Made by a program: the position numbers and the translations under genes. A stretch of 64,000 nucleotides of DNA from Helianthus annuus (lineage: Eukaryota; Streptophyta; Magnoliopsida; Asterales; Asteraceae), in the NCBI RefSeq assembly GCF_002127325.2, contig NC_035436.2, positions 27,229,354-27,293,353 on the forward strand, given 5' to 3'. Below are positions 46,923-57,254 of the stretch, piece after piece (positions within the stretch are counted from its first letter, which is position 1; the number at the start of each line of letters is the position of its first letter). Below the pieces are notes generated by a model, which did no database searches, was not told the origin of the DNA, and was given only the letters and a program-made list of their open reading frames with translations.

Positions 46923-48616
46923 TGATGCGTGTTAGTGTATATATGTTTTTAGATATATATTTAAGCCCTTTTTACACTTTTAGCCAAGTTTTAAATTTAT
47001 AAAGCACGATATTTACTAACACTAAGCACACATATGGGCAAGTGCACCCATCGTGGACGTAGTATAGTGTTGGTAAGATACCGAGGTCGTCCAAGGACAC
47101 AAGAGCTTTTAATACCGGTTTATCCTCAACGTCTAATCAAATCAAAAAGGTTAGAAAAATGTTTTAAACTAAGAAAAATAAAAACTAACTAAATGCTGAA
47201 AATAAAAATAAAATAAAAACAGATGGACAAGATGAATCACTTAGTTCCGACACGTGTATTAGTATAACCTTTGATTATTTTCGCACTTTTGCACTTGTTT
47301 AAGAGATTATCTTAGTTATTCTAGTAGGCCCCTCTTTTAAAAGCGACGTTACCCTCAACCCAGTAGTTTGAGTCAGCAAGGATACAATCCTAAAGGGTCG
47401 GATTATTGAAAGATAATGAATTAAGTTATTAATGCAAATTATGGTAGGCCCCGCTTTTGGCGGTGACGTTACCCTCGGCTAAGTAGTCTGAGTCAGCAGG
47501 GATACAGTCCTAAATAGCCGGGTTATAGTATTAATAGTAGTTAACTTATGAGGGGGTCAAAGAGTTTGGATCCCCGCCATCCAATACCTATGGGCATTGA
47601 AGGAGATCCTACTAAATTTGACCCAGGTCCCAAGCAGGACCTCTAAACGCTGAACAAGGGCAAGACCCTTACCAAACCGTTCCCTTAACCCCCGACCAGG
47701 TAGCCAACATACCTCCATATAGACCGTGGAGATATGAATGGTGAAAATCTTTTATTTTATATAGACAGTAAAATAACGCCAAGACACCACGGACAAACGA
47801 TAAGGAAAGATCACCTTCAACATAAGTAACTAGTTATTAAAGTCATTAATACAAAACCAAATAAAAATTGCAAAAGATTAAAAATAAAAAGTATTATACT
47901 AAACACTTGTCTTCACCAAGTGATGTAAGAGACTTAGGCAAACATGGCCTTGATTGTCAAGAACTCTTACGATCAATCTTGGATCCCGAGACGACTCACA
48001 CACTCTACGATGGACAATGGATGATGGTGGTGGATGATGGTGTTATGGTGGTGGTGGGTGGTGGATGAAGTGTGAGAGAGGTGGTGTGCCAAGGGATGAG
48101 AGAGAATGAAGCCAAGCTCCTCTATTTATAGGCTGAACAGAAGGCTGGACACGGCCCCGTGTCCGCTGGACACGGCCCCGTGCCCGCCTGACACTCTCTC
48201 TCTTCATTAATTGTAATTGCGAATTACAATTAATGCGCCTGCTGTACTTTCACCACGCCCCCGTGCTCGCTGGACACGGCCCCGTGGTGGGCAATGGAAG
48301 CTTCTACTGGTTTGTCTTTTCTGCTGCTTCCTGGGCACGCCCCCGTGTTCGCTGGACACGGGGCGTGTTCAGACTCTGTTTCCTTCTTTTTGCCTTGGAA
48401 GGTGCCATTGAGGGTCCGGGCAGTCTACTTTTGTTCCTTTTCTTGTATTTATGGTAGAATTAGTGGTCTTTTTGCTTCTTTTGTGATTTTGAGCTCATTT
48501 CATCCTGAAAATACAAAAGGAAGACAAAAACACTCTTTTTCCAACATTAGTACTTAAAAAGGGTTAGTTTTATGCCTTAATTGATGTGTTTTATATGTTG
48601 CATTTTACACACATCA
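46923..48616 (-). repeat. 5' LTR of the Athila-like element
   Basis: 1694 bp, about 99.5% identical to 40817-42511, with the same three CACGGCCCCGTG word pairs at 48147-48372. Confidence 0.95.
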
Positions 48617-48621
48617 ACCGG

Positions 48622-48809
48622 ATTCTCCACAAAATTATCGCTTCGTTGGCATGTATACGATCACGATCCACCATTTTATTCTTTGGGCGGCTCAAACTTG
48701 CTTCAGGTCCGTTATACACATTTTCAAAAAATTCAAGCGTCTCATTGTCGGAAGACGTTTGGCTATCACTATCGCTGTCCATCGGAAACGTATCCGTAGG
48801 AACTTCCAT
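48622..48809 (-). pseudogene. PIF/Harbinger transposase, N-terminal part
   Basis: ATG at 48809 starts MEVPTDTFPMDSDSDSQTSS, an acidic N-terminus as in plant Harbinger transposases. Near the insertion the good frame (DNFVENPVYN across the junction) differs from that of the start, so a frameshift lies between. It joins 40811 once the Athila-like element and one ACCGG are removed. Confidence 0.75.
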
Positions 48810-48888
48810 TTGTGAAATATGTAGAATGTGTGATATATATTTATGTTTTGATGTGGGTGAAATGGAATAAAGTTATAAAGAAAGTGTG

Positions 48889-48940
<52 letters not shown>

Positions 48941-49318
48941 TAATTTTTTTCTATTACAAACAGTCCAATTCAAATGGTCAAAACACCACAACGTTCATTT
49001 TTTTCAAACTTTTAACACGTTAAAAACTTCACACGTTTTGGGTTCCACACGTTTTTTAAAGGGGCGACGGTGGTGTTATTTTGGGTTCCACACATGGTAC
49101 AGGGGCTATCACGGGGCGCCCTGTCCCCCAATGCTATTGGCACTGAACATTGACTCACTCCCAGATAGAGAGCATCAAGTTTTGGAAAAAAGAAAGATGA
49201 AGATTTTCATAAAATGGGCTCTGTAGTTTTTTTTGGTATTAAAGTTATGTAATTTTCCTTGTTATAATTTATAGTTTCCTTTTTTAACTTATGTATTTAT
49301 TTCTTGTTTAAAATTAAT
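48810..49318. other. Upstream flank of the Harbinger transposase
   Basis: Noncoding. Contains (TA)n at about 48893-48936 and a GC-rich stretch GGGGCGCCCTGTCCCCC (49114-49130) that could mark the element terminus, though no partner end was found. Confidence 0.4.
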
Positions 49319-49556
49319 TGTCGCAGCCCCGATCCCTACCCCGGGAGCGGGAGCCGCGAGCAACAGCTGGTGGTATCGGTGTATATTAATTTGGCAGCGG
49401 AAATGAGACATCAAGATCGTAGTTAGGAAATAAATTTCACAGTTTCAAAACACCAAACTTTTATAATAAACAAACGGGATAAAACCCATGCTTCATAATA
49501 TCTTTATAGGGATAGACCCTAGTTGCTGAAAACATAAACTTTTATTTAGGTAACTT
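49319..49556 (-). repeat. Ty3-type LTR fragment into which Copia-4 inserted
   Basis: TGTCGCAGCCCCGATCCC looks like the end of a Ty3 LTR read backwards (…GGGGCTGCGACA). It is cut at 49556 by Copia-4. The rest would lie beyond the right edge. Confidence 0.45.
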
Positions 49557-50287
49557 TGTTGGGATTAAACCCTATCAAAGGAACAGTTGATTAAAGCCAA
49601 AACTGGATCAGATCAGTGGATTCCGAATAAGCAGATGTTTGTATTCATTCTTTCCCCTTGGAAGTCCCCCTAACAACTGATGTCCTCTATCTACTGTCCG
49701 TCTACAACAACTGCTGATCATTCAACATCTGATGAAGTTCTAAAGACTGTTAAAGGCAAGCACTGATGCTCAATCTACTGTCATGTTTCAAGTACTGTTG
49801 ATGAAGACAAAACACTACTAGGAGTATACCAGTGGAATGGGAAGCAGTAGTTTAGTCTATCTTATGTTTGTATTGTAATCAGTAGTTTGTATTAGCAGTA
49901 GTTGTATTAGATCAGTAGTTACAGGTTGTTAGGAGGTTAGATGTCACTTTCATGATGACATCAGCAAAGATGCCACAGTGGTTTGCTTTGTACTATAAAT
50001 AAAATAGTACCCTGTACTGTTCTATTAGCTCTTTCATCACAAGTCTTCCTATACGAACAAATTATGTGAGCTCAGGCTGAGGGGGAGATTGTAATACATG
50101 CGTGCAACTGTAATTGAAGATTGAATAATTTAATCATTCGGTTCAATGATAAACATGTTTGTTTGAAATCAATTCTTCTGTTTGATTGTGTGTGAAAGTT
50201 TGTTTCCATTTTAATTCCGCTGCAATTACTCTTTCATCTTCTTAATTCTCAAACAAAACACAATCATAAGAAAGTCAGATCCGAATA
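49557..50287 (+). repeat. 5' LTR of Copia-4
   Basis: 731 bp from TGTTGGGA to GATCCGAATA, a decayed form of TCCTAACA. TATAAATA at 49994. A polypurine-like CTGAGGGGGAG lies inside the LTR at about 50077-50089, as it does in the copy at 15480-15495. Confidence 0.85.
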
Positions 50288-50289
50288 AT

Positions 50290-50301
50290 TGGTATCAGAG
50301 C
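50290..50301 (+). other. Primer binding site of Copia-4 (tRNA-Met)
   Basis: TGGTATCAGAGC, two bases inside the LTR. Confidence 0.92.
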
Positions 50302-50451
50302 TTGGATAGTCAAACTTGATCTAACAATCATTTTGACGTAAATAGTTCAGCTCATAATCATTGATACTTATAATTGTTCGTTTTGTTGAAAAACAGAGTA
50401 AGGTTTAATCACGAGCAAAGTTGATTAATCATTACCTGTAAAACAACCAGG

Positions 50452-52775
50452 ATGATGTCACAATCACAAGATGTTAACAATAACATCGGTTCACTTTTCA
50501 AACCACCCATGTTGAAACGAAATGAATACAACATCTAGCAGAGAAGGATGGGTCACATCCTTGCTCAACAGAATACCGGATGTTGGAAGTTGGTTATCTT
50601 TGGACCACATGTTCCAATGGTGCTGAGTGTTGAGCATCCAAAGAAGTACGAACCTAAGAAAGTTCAGAACTATACTGAATTGGATTATCAGAAATTTGAA
50701 CTGGATGCCAAGGCATTTAGCATCGTTGCATCTGCATTACCCAATGAAATTTATGCTGGGCTGTTACACGGTAACAGTGCCAAGGAATTATGGGATGCAC
50801 TTAAGGAACAATTTGGGGGGACTGAAGAAGTGATTGAAAATAATAGGGAAATTTTGAATCAGCAGTAAGAAACCTTATGTCACGTTAAGGGTGAAACATT
50901 AACACAACAGTTTGAGCGATTCAGTTGTCTCATTAGTGAGCTAAGACTTGTTAATGTTGAGTTTGCTAAGTCAACACAAAATAGCAGGTTTCTTAGATCA
51001 CTGCCTGAAAATGGGATACAATTGCTTTTGTGACCAGAAATTCTATTGAGTTCAAAGATCTGACCCTGACCCAACTTCATGGTAGACTCCTGACCTATGA
51101 AAGGGAGTTAAACAAGAAAAAGAAGTTGGAAGAGTCTGGTAAAGTTGCAGATGACTAGTCATTTGGAAACACAACTCTTCTGGGTCAGGAAGAGTCTGGC
51201 AGTAGTAAGGATCAGAGTTATGATCATTTTATTGATATAACTGCTGGTGGTAATTTCAACTCTGATCCTCACTCATCCAATTTTGCTTTTACAGCAAATG
51301 GAGAAAGCCAGAATTCCGATAATCTATGCTTTGAACTCAATGACCTTCAGCATTTTGATCCAACTGACTTAGAGGAAATGGACATATTACATCAACTTGC
51401 ACTGCTGAGTGTTAGAACCAACAAATTTAACAAAAGGACAGGGAGAAAATTCCCAGGGTTGCATGGGAATCTAAAAGTAGGGTTGGATAAGTCTAAGATC
51501 AAATGCTACAAATGCAACATGTTAGGTCATTTTGCTAGGGAATGTAGGAGTCAAACCAATGGACCTATTATCACTCACCCTAGTTACAAAATAACCAAAG
51601 CAATGTGCAGTATACCCATTATACCCCTGCTACCCATGTAAACACCACTCATTATGCAAACCCTGGAACCCCTGTTCCTGTGCGGTATATCCAAACCATT
51701 GTTCCTCAAATTTAGTATGTCCAAGCCCCTGTCCCTCAGGTTCAGGTGTAACCAGTTGCACCTCAACAAGCTACACCAACAGTGGTACAACCAGATCAGC
51801 AAAGCTTTTTCACCCAAGGCTTTGTTGACTAGAGCAGCTTACCTGATGAGTTAGGTGATGAAAATTTGCACTCTATGCTATAATGATGCTCCTAGTGATG
51901 AATTTTTTTGTAGCATTGGAGTCAATACCAGAAGGGCTGGAAGCTGAAGAAGGAGAATCAAGTGCTGAAATAGTGGATGAAATTGCTGAAGCAGTGGTTA
52001 GTGCTGTTGCTGGTGAAATACTACTGGGAGAAAACTTAGAACCCCTGTTGGAATCACTGTCTGACCCCTGGTCTGAAGAAGAAGAAAAGAAACATGGTGA
52101 AAAGGAAGAGAAGGTGGCTGATGAGAAAGAGCATGCTTGTGACTGTGCCATGATGGCTGCAGCTAAGGTATCACCTCAGGTTCTTAAAAAGCTGTGTTAA
52201 GACAAATGCATCATAGCATTTTCTAACATTAAAGAGGTGAATGAAAACCTTAGGGATAGAGTGTTAAATCATGAATTCTAGTTTGAAAAATCTTTAAAAG
52301 AACTGAAAATCAAATTGGCTGAAAAAGAAAATGAAATCTGCAGTCTCAAACAAGAGCATAACATAACCAAGGACCAACTCCAAACCATGATAGAAAAATA
52401 TCAAGTTTGCAAAAAGGAGTTGGAAGCCACCCAAATCACTTGTGAAAATGGGTGGAGTCCTGCAAAGGTTATGAAATTATGCTTGAAAAACAGCTTGAAA
52501 GTAATGTAAAATTTGCCATAGGGTTTAGAAAATATGACCAAGTTGAAAACACTGCTGCAAATCAAGCTGGTTCTGTTGAAATCATACCAACCAACAAGAA
52601 TGGCCAAGAAGTTAAAATAACTGACAAACTTGGTAACAAAATCACTTTGGAAAGATCTGTGGGGTCCTCAACTTTTGAGGAAATTGAGAAATACCAATTC
52701 AAACCCACATGGTCTGATGAGTGTGACATTCTTAAAAATTTCAAATCAATGGACTTCACAACCATTGATGTGTAA
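50452..52775 (+). pseudogene. gag: Copia-4 gag, multiply broken
   Basis: ATG at 50452 starts a plant Copia Gag (FKPPMLKRNEYN...). There are stops at 50536-50538 (TAG) and 50866-50868 (TAA), and later frameshifts. Recognisable parts are LHGNSAKELWDALKEQFGG (UBN2-like), a CCHC knuckle CYKCNMLGHFAREC near 51505, an acidic stretch (51883-52200) and a coiled-coil-like stretch (52300-52500). It ends where Ty3-5 inserts. Confidence 0.82.
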
Positions 52776-52813
52776 AAGCTCCTAAGACCAAGGTCATTCC
52801 TCTTAAGGACATC

Positions 52814-54208
52814 TGTAACAACTCTCTTGAAAATTAGTAATTAGGATAATAATTATCTATTAAGGAAACCCTAATTGAGACACCCAAGTGATTTGGCATA
52901 AACCCTAAAATTTCCGGAACAATCGGAATCAGGATCAGGGCCCCTAAAACTCAAGGGGGGTTAACCCTAGTTGAACAATTATCTACTTAAATCGTTGTTT
53001 AATTTTAATTGGACCAAACTGTCAACTCAGCATAGCTAGTCCCGACCCTAGGCACCTATATATAGACTGCTTCCCTTACGGACCGTAAGGGAAATGGCAT
53101 ACGGTCCGTAAGCGAGGCTATTTTTCGGGTATAAATAGAGGACCTTGGGACTTGATCTAGGAAGTTAAAACGACGCTAAAATTCTGATTTTACGTCGAGT
53201 TATATCAGTATTCGTTCAAATTAACATACACGGGTCACGAAGTGCTGCCGCAATCAGGGTAATAACTCGATCGCTATTACGATTCAACGTACGATCGATT
53301 ATAACTATCCAACGATTGTCCGAGTGCTGCTCAAACTGAGCTTCTACTTTGATTATTCGTCGTGATTTCGACTTGAATATTTGAGTACTGTTCGAATTCG
53401 GACTATGCTCTGTTATTCGTTGTGAATCCGACTGAATTGTTAAGTATTGCACTTGTTAATCATTGTGAGGGTTTAATCTAGTGAATTGATGTAACTGCTG
53501 TATTAAGTTACTAACCCGTTGTGTATGCATTATTATCAAATTAGGTTTAATCAAGGCTAATCAGTAGGCTTATACCTTGCTCGATAAATCTGCAATGTGA
53601 GCCATTCTCTTTTTATCAACTGTTTTACAATACCCCAAGTTATTTTCAAAATGTTATAATTACAGGGATTAAGTCGTGGTTATCTTGACCGCTGGCTAGT
53701 GGAGTATTGTGCACATTACTAATTGGGTTAGGCTAATAAGACCTAACAGTGACAAAACGTCACTAATTGGGTGACTGGACCCAATAGTGGTATGACCATC
53801 GTCACACGGGTAGCAAGGCCAGATATAAAATAAGATACTGCCATAGTAATCGCTCTTATGCTGTAATTTATAACCATGTGTCATTTTAAAATGAATGATT
53901 CACTCAGTATTTCCCCGCTGACAAAACCTTTTTACAACATGTTTCAGGTGACCTACTGAATTAAGTACACGTGCTACGGAGCACTATCAAGCTTGAAGTG
54001 GTGGCTCAAATAAATAAATAAACATGTTTGTAAAATAATGAAATCATGATATTTACGGGGATTATCCCGAAGTGTAACTAAATAATACTCGGGCATATTT
54101 TCAAATTTAAAACGATCCTGTTAAGACTTCCGCTGTAAATATGAATACCACGAGTTTTCTGTCCCGCGGCTCCTGGACCGGGTCAAACCGGGTACGGGGG
54201 CCGTGACA
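52814..54208 (+). repeat. 5' LTR of Ty3-5
   Basis: 1395 bp, TGTAACAACT to GGCCGTGACA. TATA-like stretches at 53057 and 53138. Between them stands a word pair: CCCTTACGGACCGTAAGGG (53073-53091, 9-bp arms about one base) and ATACGGTCCGTAAG (53099-53112). Confidence 0.82.
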
Positions 54209-54216
54209 GAAAAAGG

Positions 54217-54228
54217 TGGTATCAGAGC
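54217..54228 (+). other. Primer binding site of Ty3-5
   Basis: TGGTATCAGAGC, eight bases inside the LTR. Confidence 0.85.
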
Positions 54229-54568
54229 CACTGATCAAGCCACTGATTTAAGCCTATTAAGTACTTATTTAAATTTTTTAACTGTCATTCTATGAATATA
54301 TGTTTTATTATCTGACTAATTATGTACAGTATGGACAGATCTTTATATGCTAGCCAATGTAGCAATTAATAATTTTTAAATAAATTGGACCAAAATTTTA
54401 GTACCTTTATTATCTACAGTCTAGAAGCCTTATTCAGTAAATAAATAAAATTATAAATAAAATCTAGGGTGTTTTATATTTCAGTTGTTTTGATAGTTAA
54501 ACAGTATGAAATAATATTTCAAAGTTTTCTATCAAATTTGTTATAAATTCTGACTTAGTAATTGTGTT

Positions 54569-54976
54569 ATGTTAAACAGCATGAGTGACTTGTCTGACGC
54601 CCTTCAGAATTTAAATCTCTATCCAGTAAGAATAGAGGTTTCCAGAGATTTCAATAGGTATATAGCAGATAGAGAAGAACCTATAGAATTCAACGCTGTA
54701 CCTCTCGAAAAACCCACGCCTAAGAAAATAGAAATCGGGGAAAGCTCTAGGCAAATTAAGGGATTACCATCCCAGGAAGAATTAGATTTTTCATTGACAG
54801 ATTATAGATCTATCAAGATTGTTAATGAAAAACAACTATTAATAAATGTAGAACCATCTATTCCAAACCCTTCAATCCACTCGCGACCTTTCGAAATAGA
54901 CGAATGGTTGACTAATGAAATACAGTTACAAAACAATCCCTATAAGCTAGACTCCGCCACTTTGACTAAGAACTAA
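54569..54976 (+). CDS. Small ORF upstream of gag in Ty3-5 (135 aa, unknown)
   Basis: An intact 135-residue frame (MLNSMSDLSDALQNLNLYPV...) between the primer site and gag. The composition is protein-like (mixed charged and hydrophobic, no low complexity). The start could equally be the second Met (54581). I do not recognise a domain. It stays open although gag and pol next to it are broken. Extra ORFs before gag are known in some Ty3 lineages (e.g. Ogre), but a link is not shown. 54977-55310 has no supported gene. Confidence 0.4.
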   Translation: MLNSMSDLSDALQNLNLYPVRIEVSRDFNRYIADREEPIEFNAVPLEKPTPKKIEIGESSRQIKGLPSQEELDFSLTDYRSIKIVNEKQLLINVEPSIPNPSIHSRPFEIDEWLTNEIQLQNNPYKLDSATLTKN

Positions 54977-55310
54977 TGAATGTTGGGGATAGGATCCAAG
55001 AGATTGAGAAACAGATTTCCTGGAAATATGATCAGAGGAAACACCGTTACTAGAATATCATCTAACAAAGAATAGGGGATTTATGGAACAGAGATTGTAT
55101 AATAATAATAGTCAAAATCAGTCTGTAAAATAATTACAAATAAAATTTTGAAAGATAATGGTGTATATTAAGGCATATTATTAAATGTAAAATCAAGTAA
55201 TCAATAAGTTTTGGCAATATGAAACTATATAATAATTCTGTGTATACTTGTTATTTATTTGATACTAATACAATTATATATATATATATATACATACAAT
55301 TAATTATCAG

Positions 55311-56530
55311 ATGGAGAACGTGAATAATGAACCAGTTAATGAGGTTAATCAATCTGAGCAACAGCCTGGGGATCAATATATGACTAGGCAGGATATAGAA
55401 AATATCGTTGCTCAAGGGATAGCCAACACTATTCCAACAATAATTGCTCAAGGGATAGCCAACGCTATTCCAGCAATCATTGCTGCTGTTAAAAATCCGG
55501 TAGAACCACAGCAAATCATTCCTAGCAAACGTAATTCTGAAGATAACTTCAGTAATAGCGTAAACGGAGGCAATGATCATGTTAATCATGATGAGGAACC
55601 ATGACAAGCTCCGTTCCCTAAGAAAAGGAAAGCTGCAACGCCTGGTTGCACTTACAAGGAGTTCCTTGCCTGTAAACCTGTAGAGTTTGCAGGCAATGAA
55701 GGGTCAACTGCGGCACTGCGTTGGTTAGAGAAAACCGAGGCAGTGATCAGAATAAGTAAATGTGTTGAGGAAGATAAGGTTATGTACGCTTCGCACCTTT
55801 TCAAGGAAGAAGCGTTAGAATGGTGGAATACAGTGTTACAAGCTAAAGGAAGTAACGTGGCCTATGCCATGAGTTGGGAAGAATTTAAGCAATTAATAGA
55901 AAGAAAATTTTGTCCCGAATATGAGAAAGAACAAATGGCAAATAAGTTTTTAAGTCACCGAATGGTGGATGTAGATTGTCGAGGGTATACTTCAAAATTC
56001 TTTGAGTATGCCAGAATTGTACCTACTCTGGCTTCGCCGGAACCGGTACTTATCTCTCGCTATATTTGGGGTTTGATTAGCGAGATTCGTGACATTGTCA
56101 AAGCTGCGAGACCCCGCACGATTGACGATGCGATAGAGTTAGCCACACTCTAACTGACGGACTGATACGCACTCGAGAAGAAAATAGAAGGAAGGATTTA
56201 GCCCAGAAAATTTCCTAAGAATTTCATATGGGTAATAGTAGCAATTTTAGAAAAAGAGAAACCGGGCGATTTTCCACTATCCCATTTTGCAATACCTGCA
56301 AGGGAAAGCATTTTGGAAAATGCAAAGGATGCTGCAATTACTGCAAAATTCAAGGACATCGAGAAGAGGATTGCAGGAAAAAGAAGGCAATAACCTGCTA
56401 CAATTGTGGAGAAACCGGACATTTCAGAACAAACTGCCCGAAATTAGGCAACCCGGCAAACGAAAAGACGAAACCTGCAAAAGGGACTACCAAGAAAAAC
56501 GCAAGAGCTTTTCAATGAACTACTCAGGAA
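55311..56530 (+). pseudogene. gag: Ty3-5 gag
   Basis: ATG at 55311; the repeated IVAQGIAN/IIAQGIAN segment is followed by a Ty3 Gag domain (SHLFKEEALEWWNTV, WEEFKQLIERKFCPEYEKEQ) after a TGA at 55602-55604. A TAA at 56151-56153 and a frameshift precede the nucleic-acid binding end (56228-56518), with two CCHC-like knuckles: CNYCKIQGHREEDC and CYNCGETGHFRTNC. Gag is otherwise collinear with plant chromovirus/Tekay-like Gag. Confidence 0.85.
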
Positions 56531-56559
56531 GATGAACTAATTCCTGACATCATAGTTGG

Positions 56560-57254
56560 TACGTTTTAGTTCACAAACGTTTATGCAAGTATTATTTGAC
56601 TCTGGTGCAAACCAAAGTTTTATAAACACTTGATTCTGCCAAACCCTTAATTTACCTTTAACTAACCTTAGGCAGACTTTTACAGTTGAAACGGCAGCTG
56701 AGAATTCCGTTAGGATAGATAAGATTTTGCGAGAAGCAAAGATATAACTACAAGGACATAAATTTTCAGCAAACTTGTTACTAATGAATTTAGCCGAATT
56801 TGATGTTGTATTAGGAATGGATTGGTTAAATGGCCAACCATGCTTGAATTCTCTATAATAAAAGTCCATAGAAATCCATACACCAGCGAGAGAATTAGTA
56901 ATAATAACCAGAGATAAACCACAAAAGTCACTGAAACTTAATTTCAGTAATGAAGTTGGCCAATTATTCAAAGAAACAAGGAATAGCATATATATGGTAT
57001 CAATAATTGTTGATACCAAAGAAAAGAAAATAGAAGACATTCCGATTATATCGAAACATCCTGATATTTTCCCCCAAGACCTACCAGGATTATCACCCAA
57101 TAGAGAAATAGAATATAGAATTCATCTAATTCTAGGAACTGTACCAATAGCTAAGGCACTCTTACCCTTGTTAAGAAAAGAAAAGAAACTGCATGCCAAT
57201 TTCTCAAAATATGAATTTTGGCTTCAAGAAGTGCAATCCTTAGGACACATAGTC
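56560..57254 (+). pseudogene. pol: Ty3-5 protease and RT remnant with internal RT deletion
   Basis: VLFDSGANQSFIN (about 56588-56630) is the retropepsin active-site region. EFDVVLGMDWL follows, then PQDLPGLSPNREIEYRIHLI at the RT start (57080-57140). At about 57170 the sequence jumps to LRKEKKLHANFSKYEFWL, the end of the RT core. About 170 residues, including the catalytic F-x-D-D block, are missing (by comparison with the pol at 59743-63041). Several stops elsewhere. Confidence 0.8.

Larger units (their letters stand above)
40817..48616 (-). mobile_element. Athila-like Ty3/gypsy element with only Gag-protease
   Basis: Nearly identical LTRs (40817-42511, 46923-48616; about nine differences in 1694 bp, 0.5%) flank 4.4 kb, with TSD ACCGG. 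The primer site matches tRNA-Asp type, usual for Athila. One Gag-protease reading frame (46520-44310) is followed by 1.8 kb of noncoding DNA. RT, RNase H and integrase are absent, so it must borrow enzymes. Very recent insertion into the Harbinger transposase. Confidence 0.93.
49557..52813 (+). mobile_element. Copia-4: Copia element, left part, interrupted by Ty3-5
   Basis: LTR (49557-50287), primer site, leader and a broken gag read left to right and stop abruptly at 52813, where a Ty3 LTR starts. Pol and the 3' LTR are not in the window. The LTR family is the same as at 15048-15692. Confidence 0.85.
52814..57254 (+). mobile_element. Ty3-5: Ty3/gypsy element, left part, interrupted by Ty3-6
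   Basis: LTR (52814-54208), tRNA-Met-type primer site, small ORF, gag, protease and the edges of RT read left to right. They end at 57254, where a reverse-oriented Ty3 LTR starts. Most of RT is deleted. Confidence 0.82.

Noticed and set aside
53216..53452. 78-residue reverse ORF in the Ty3-5 LTR
   Set aside because: Lies wholly in LTR sequence and has no recognisable domain or upstream signals.
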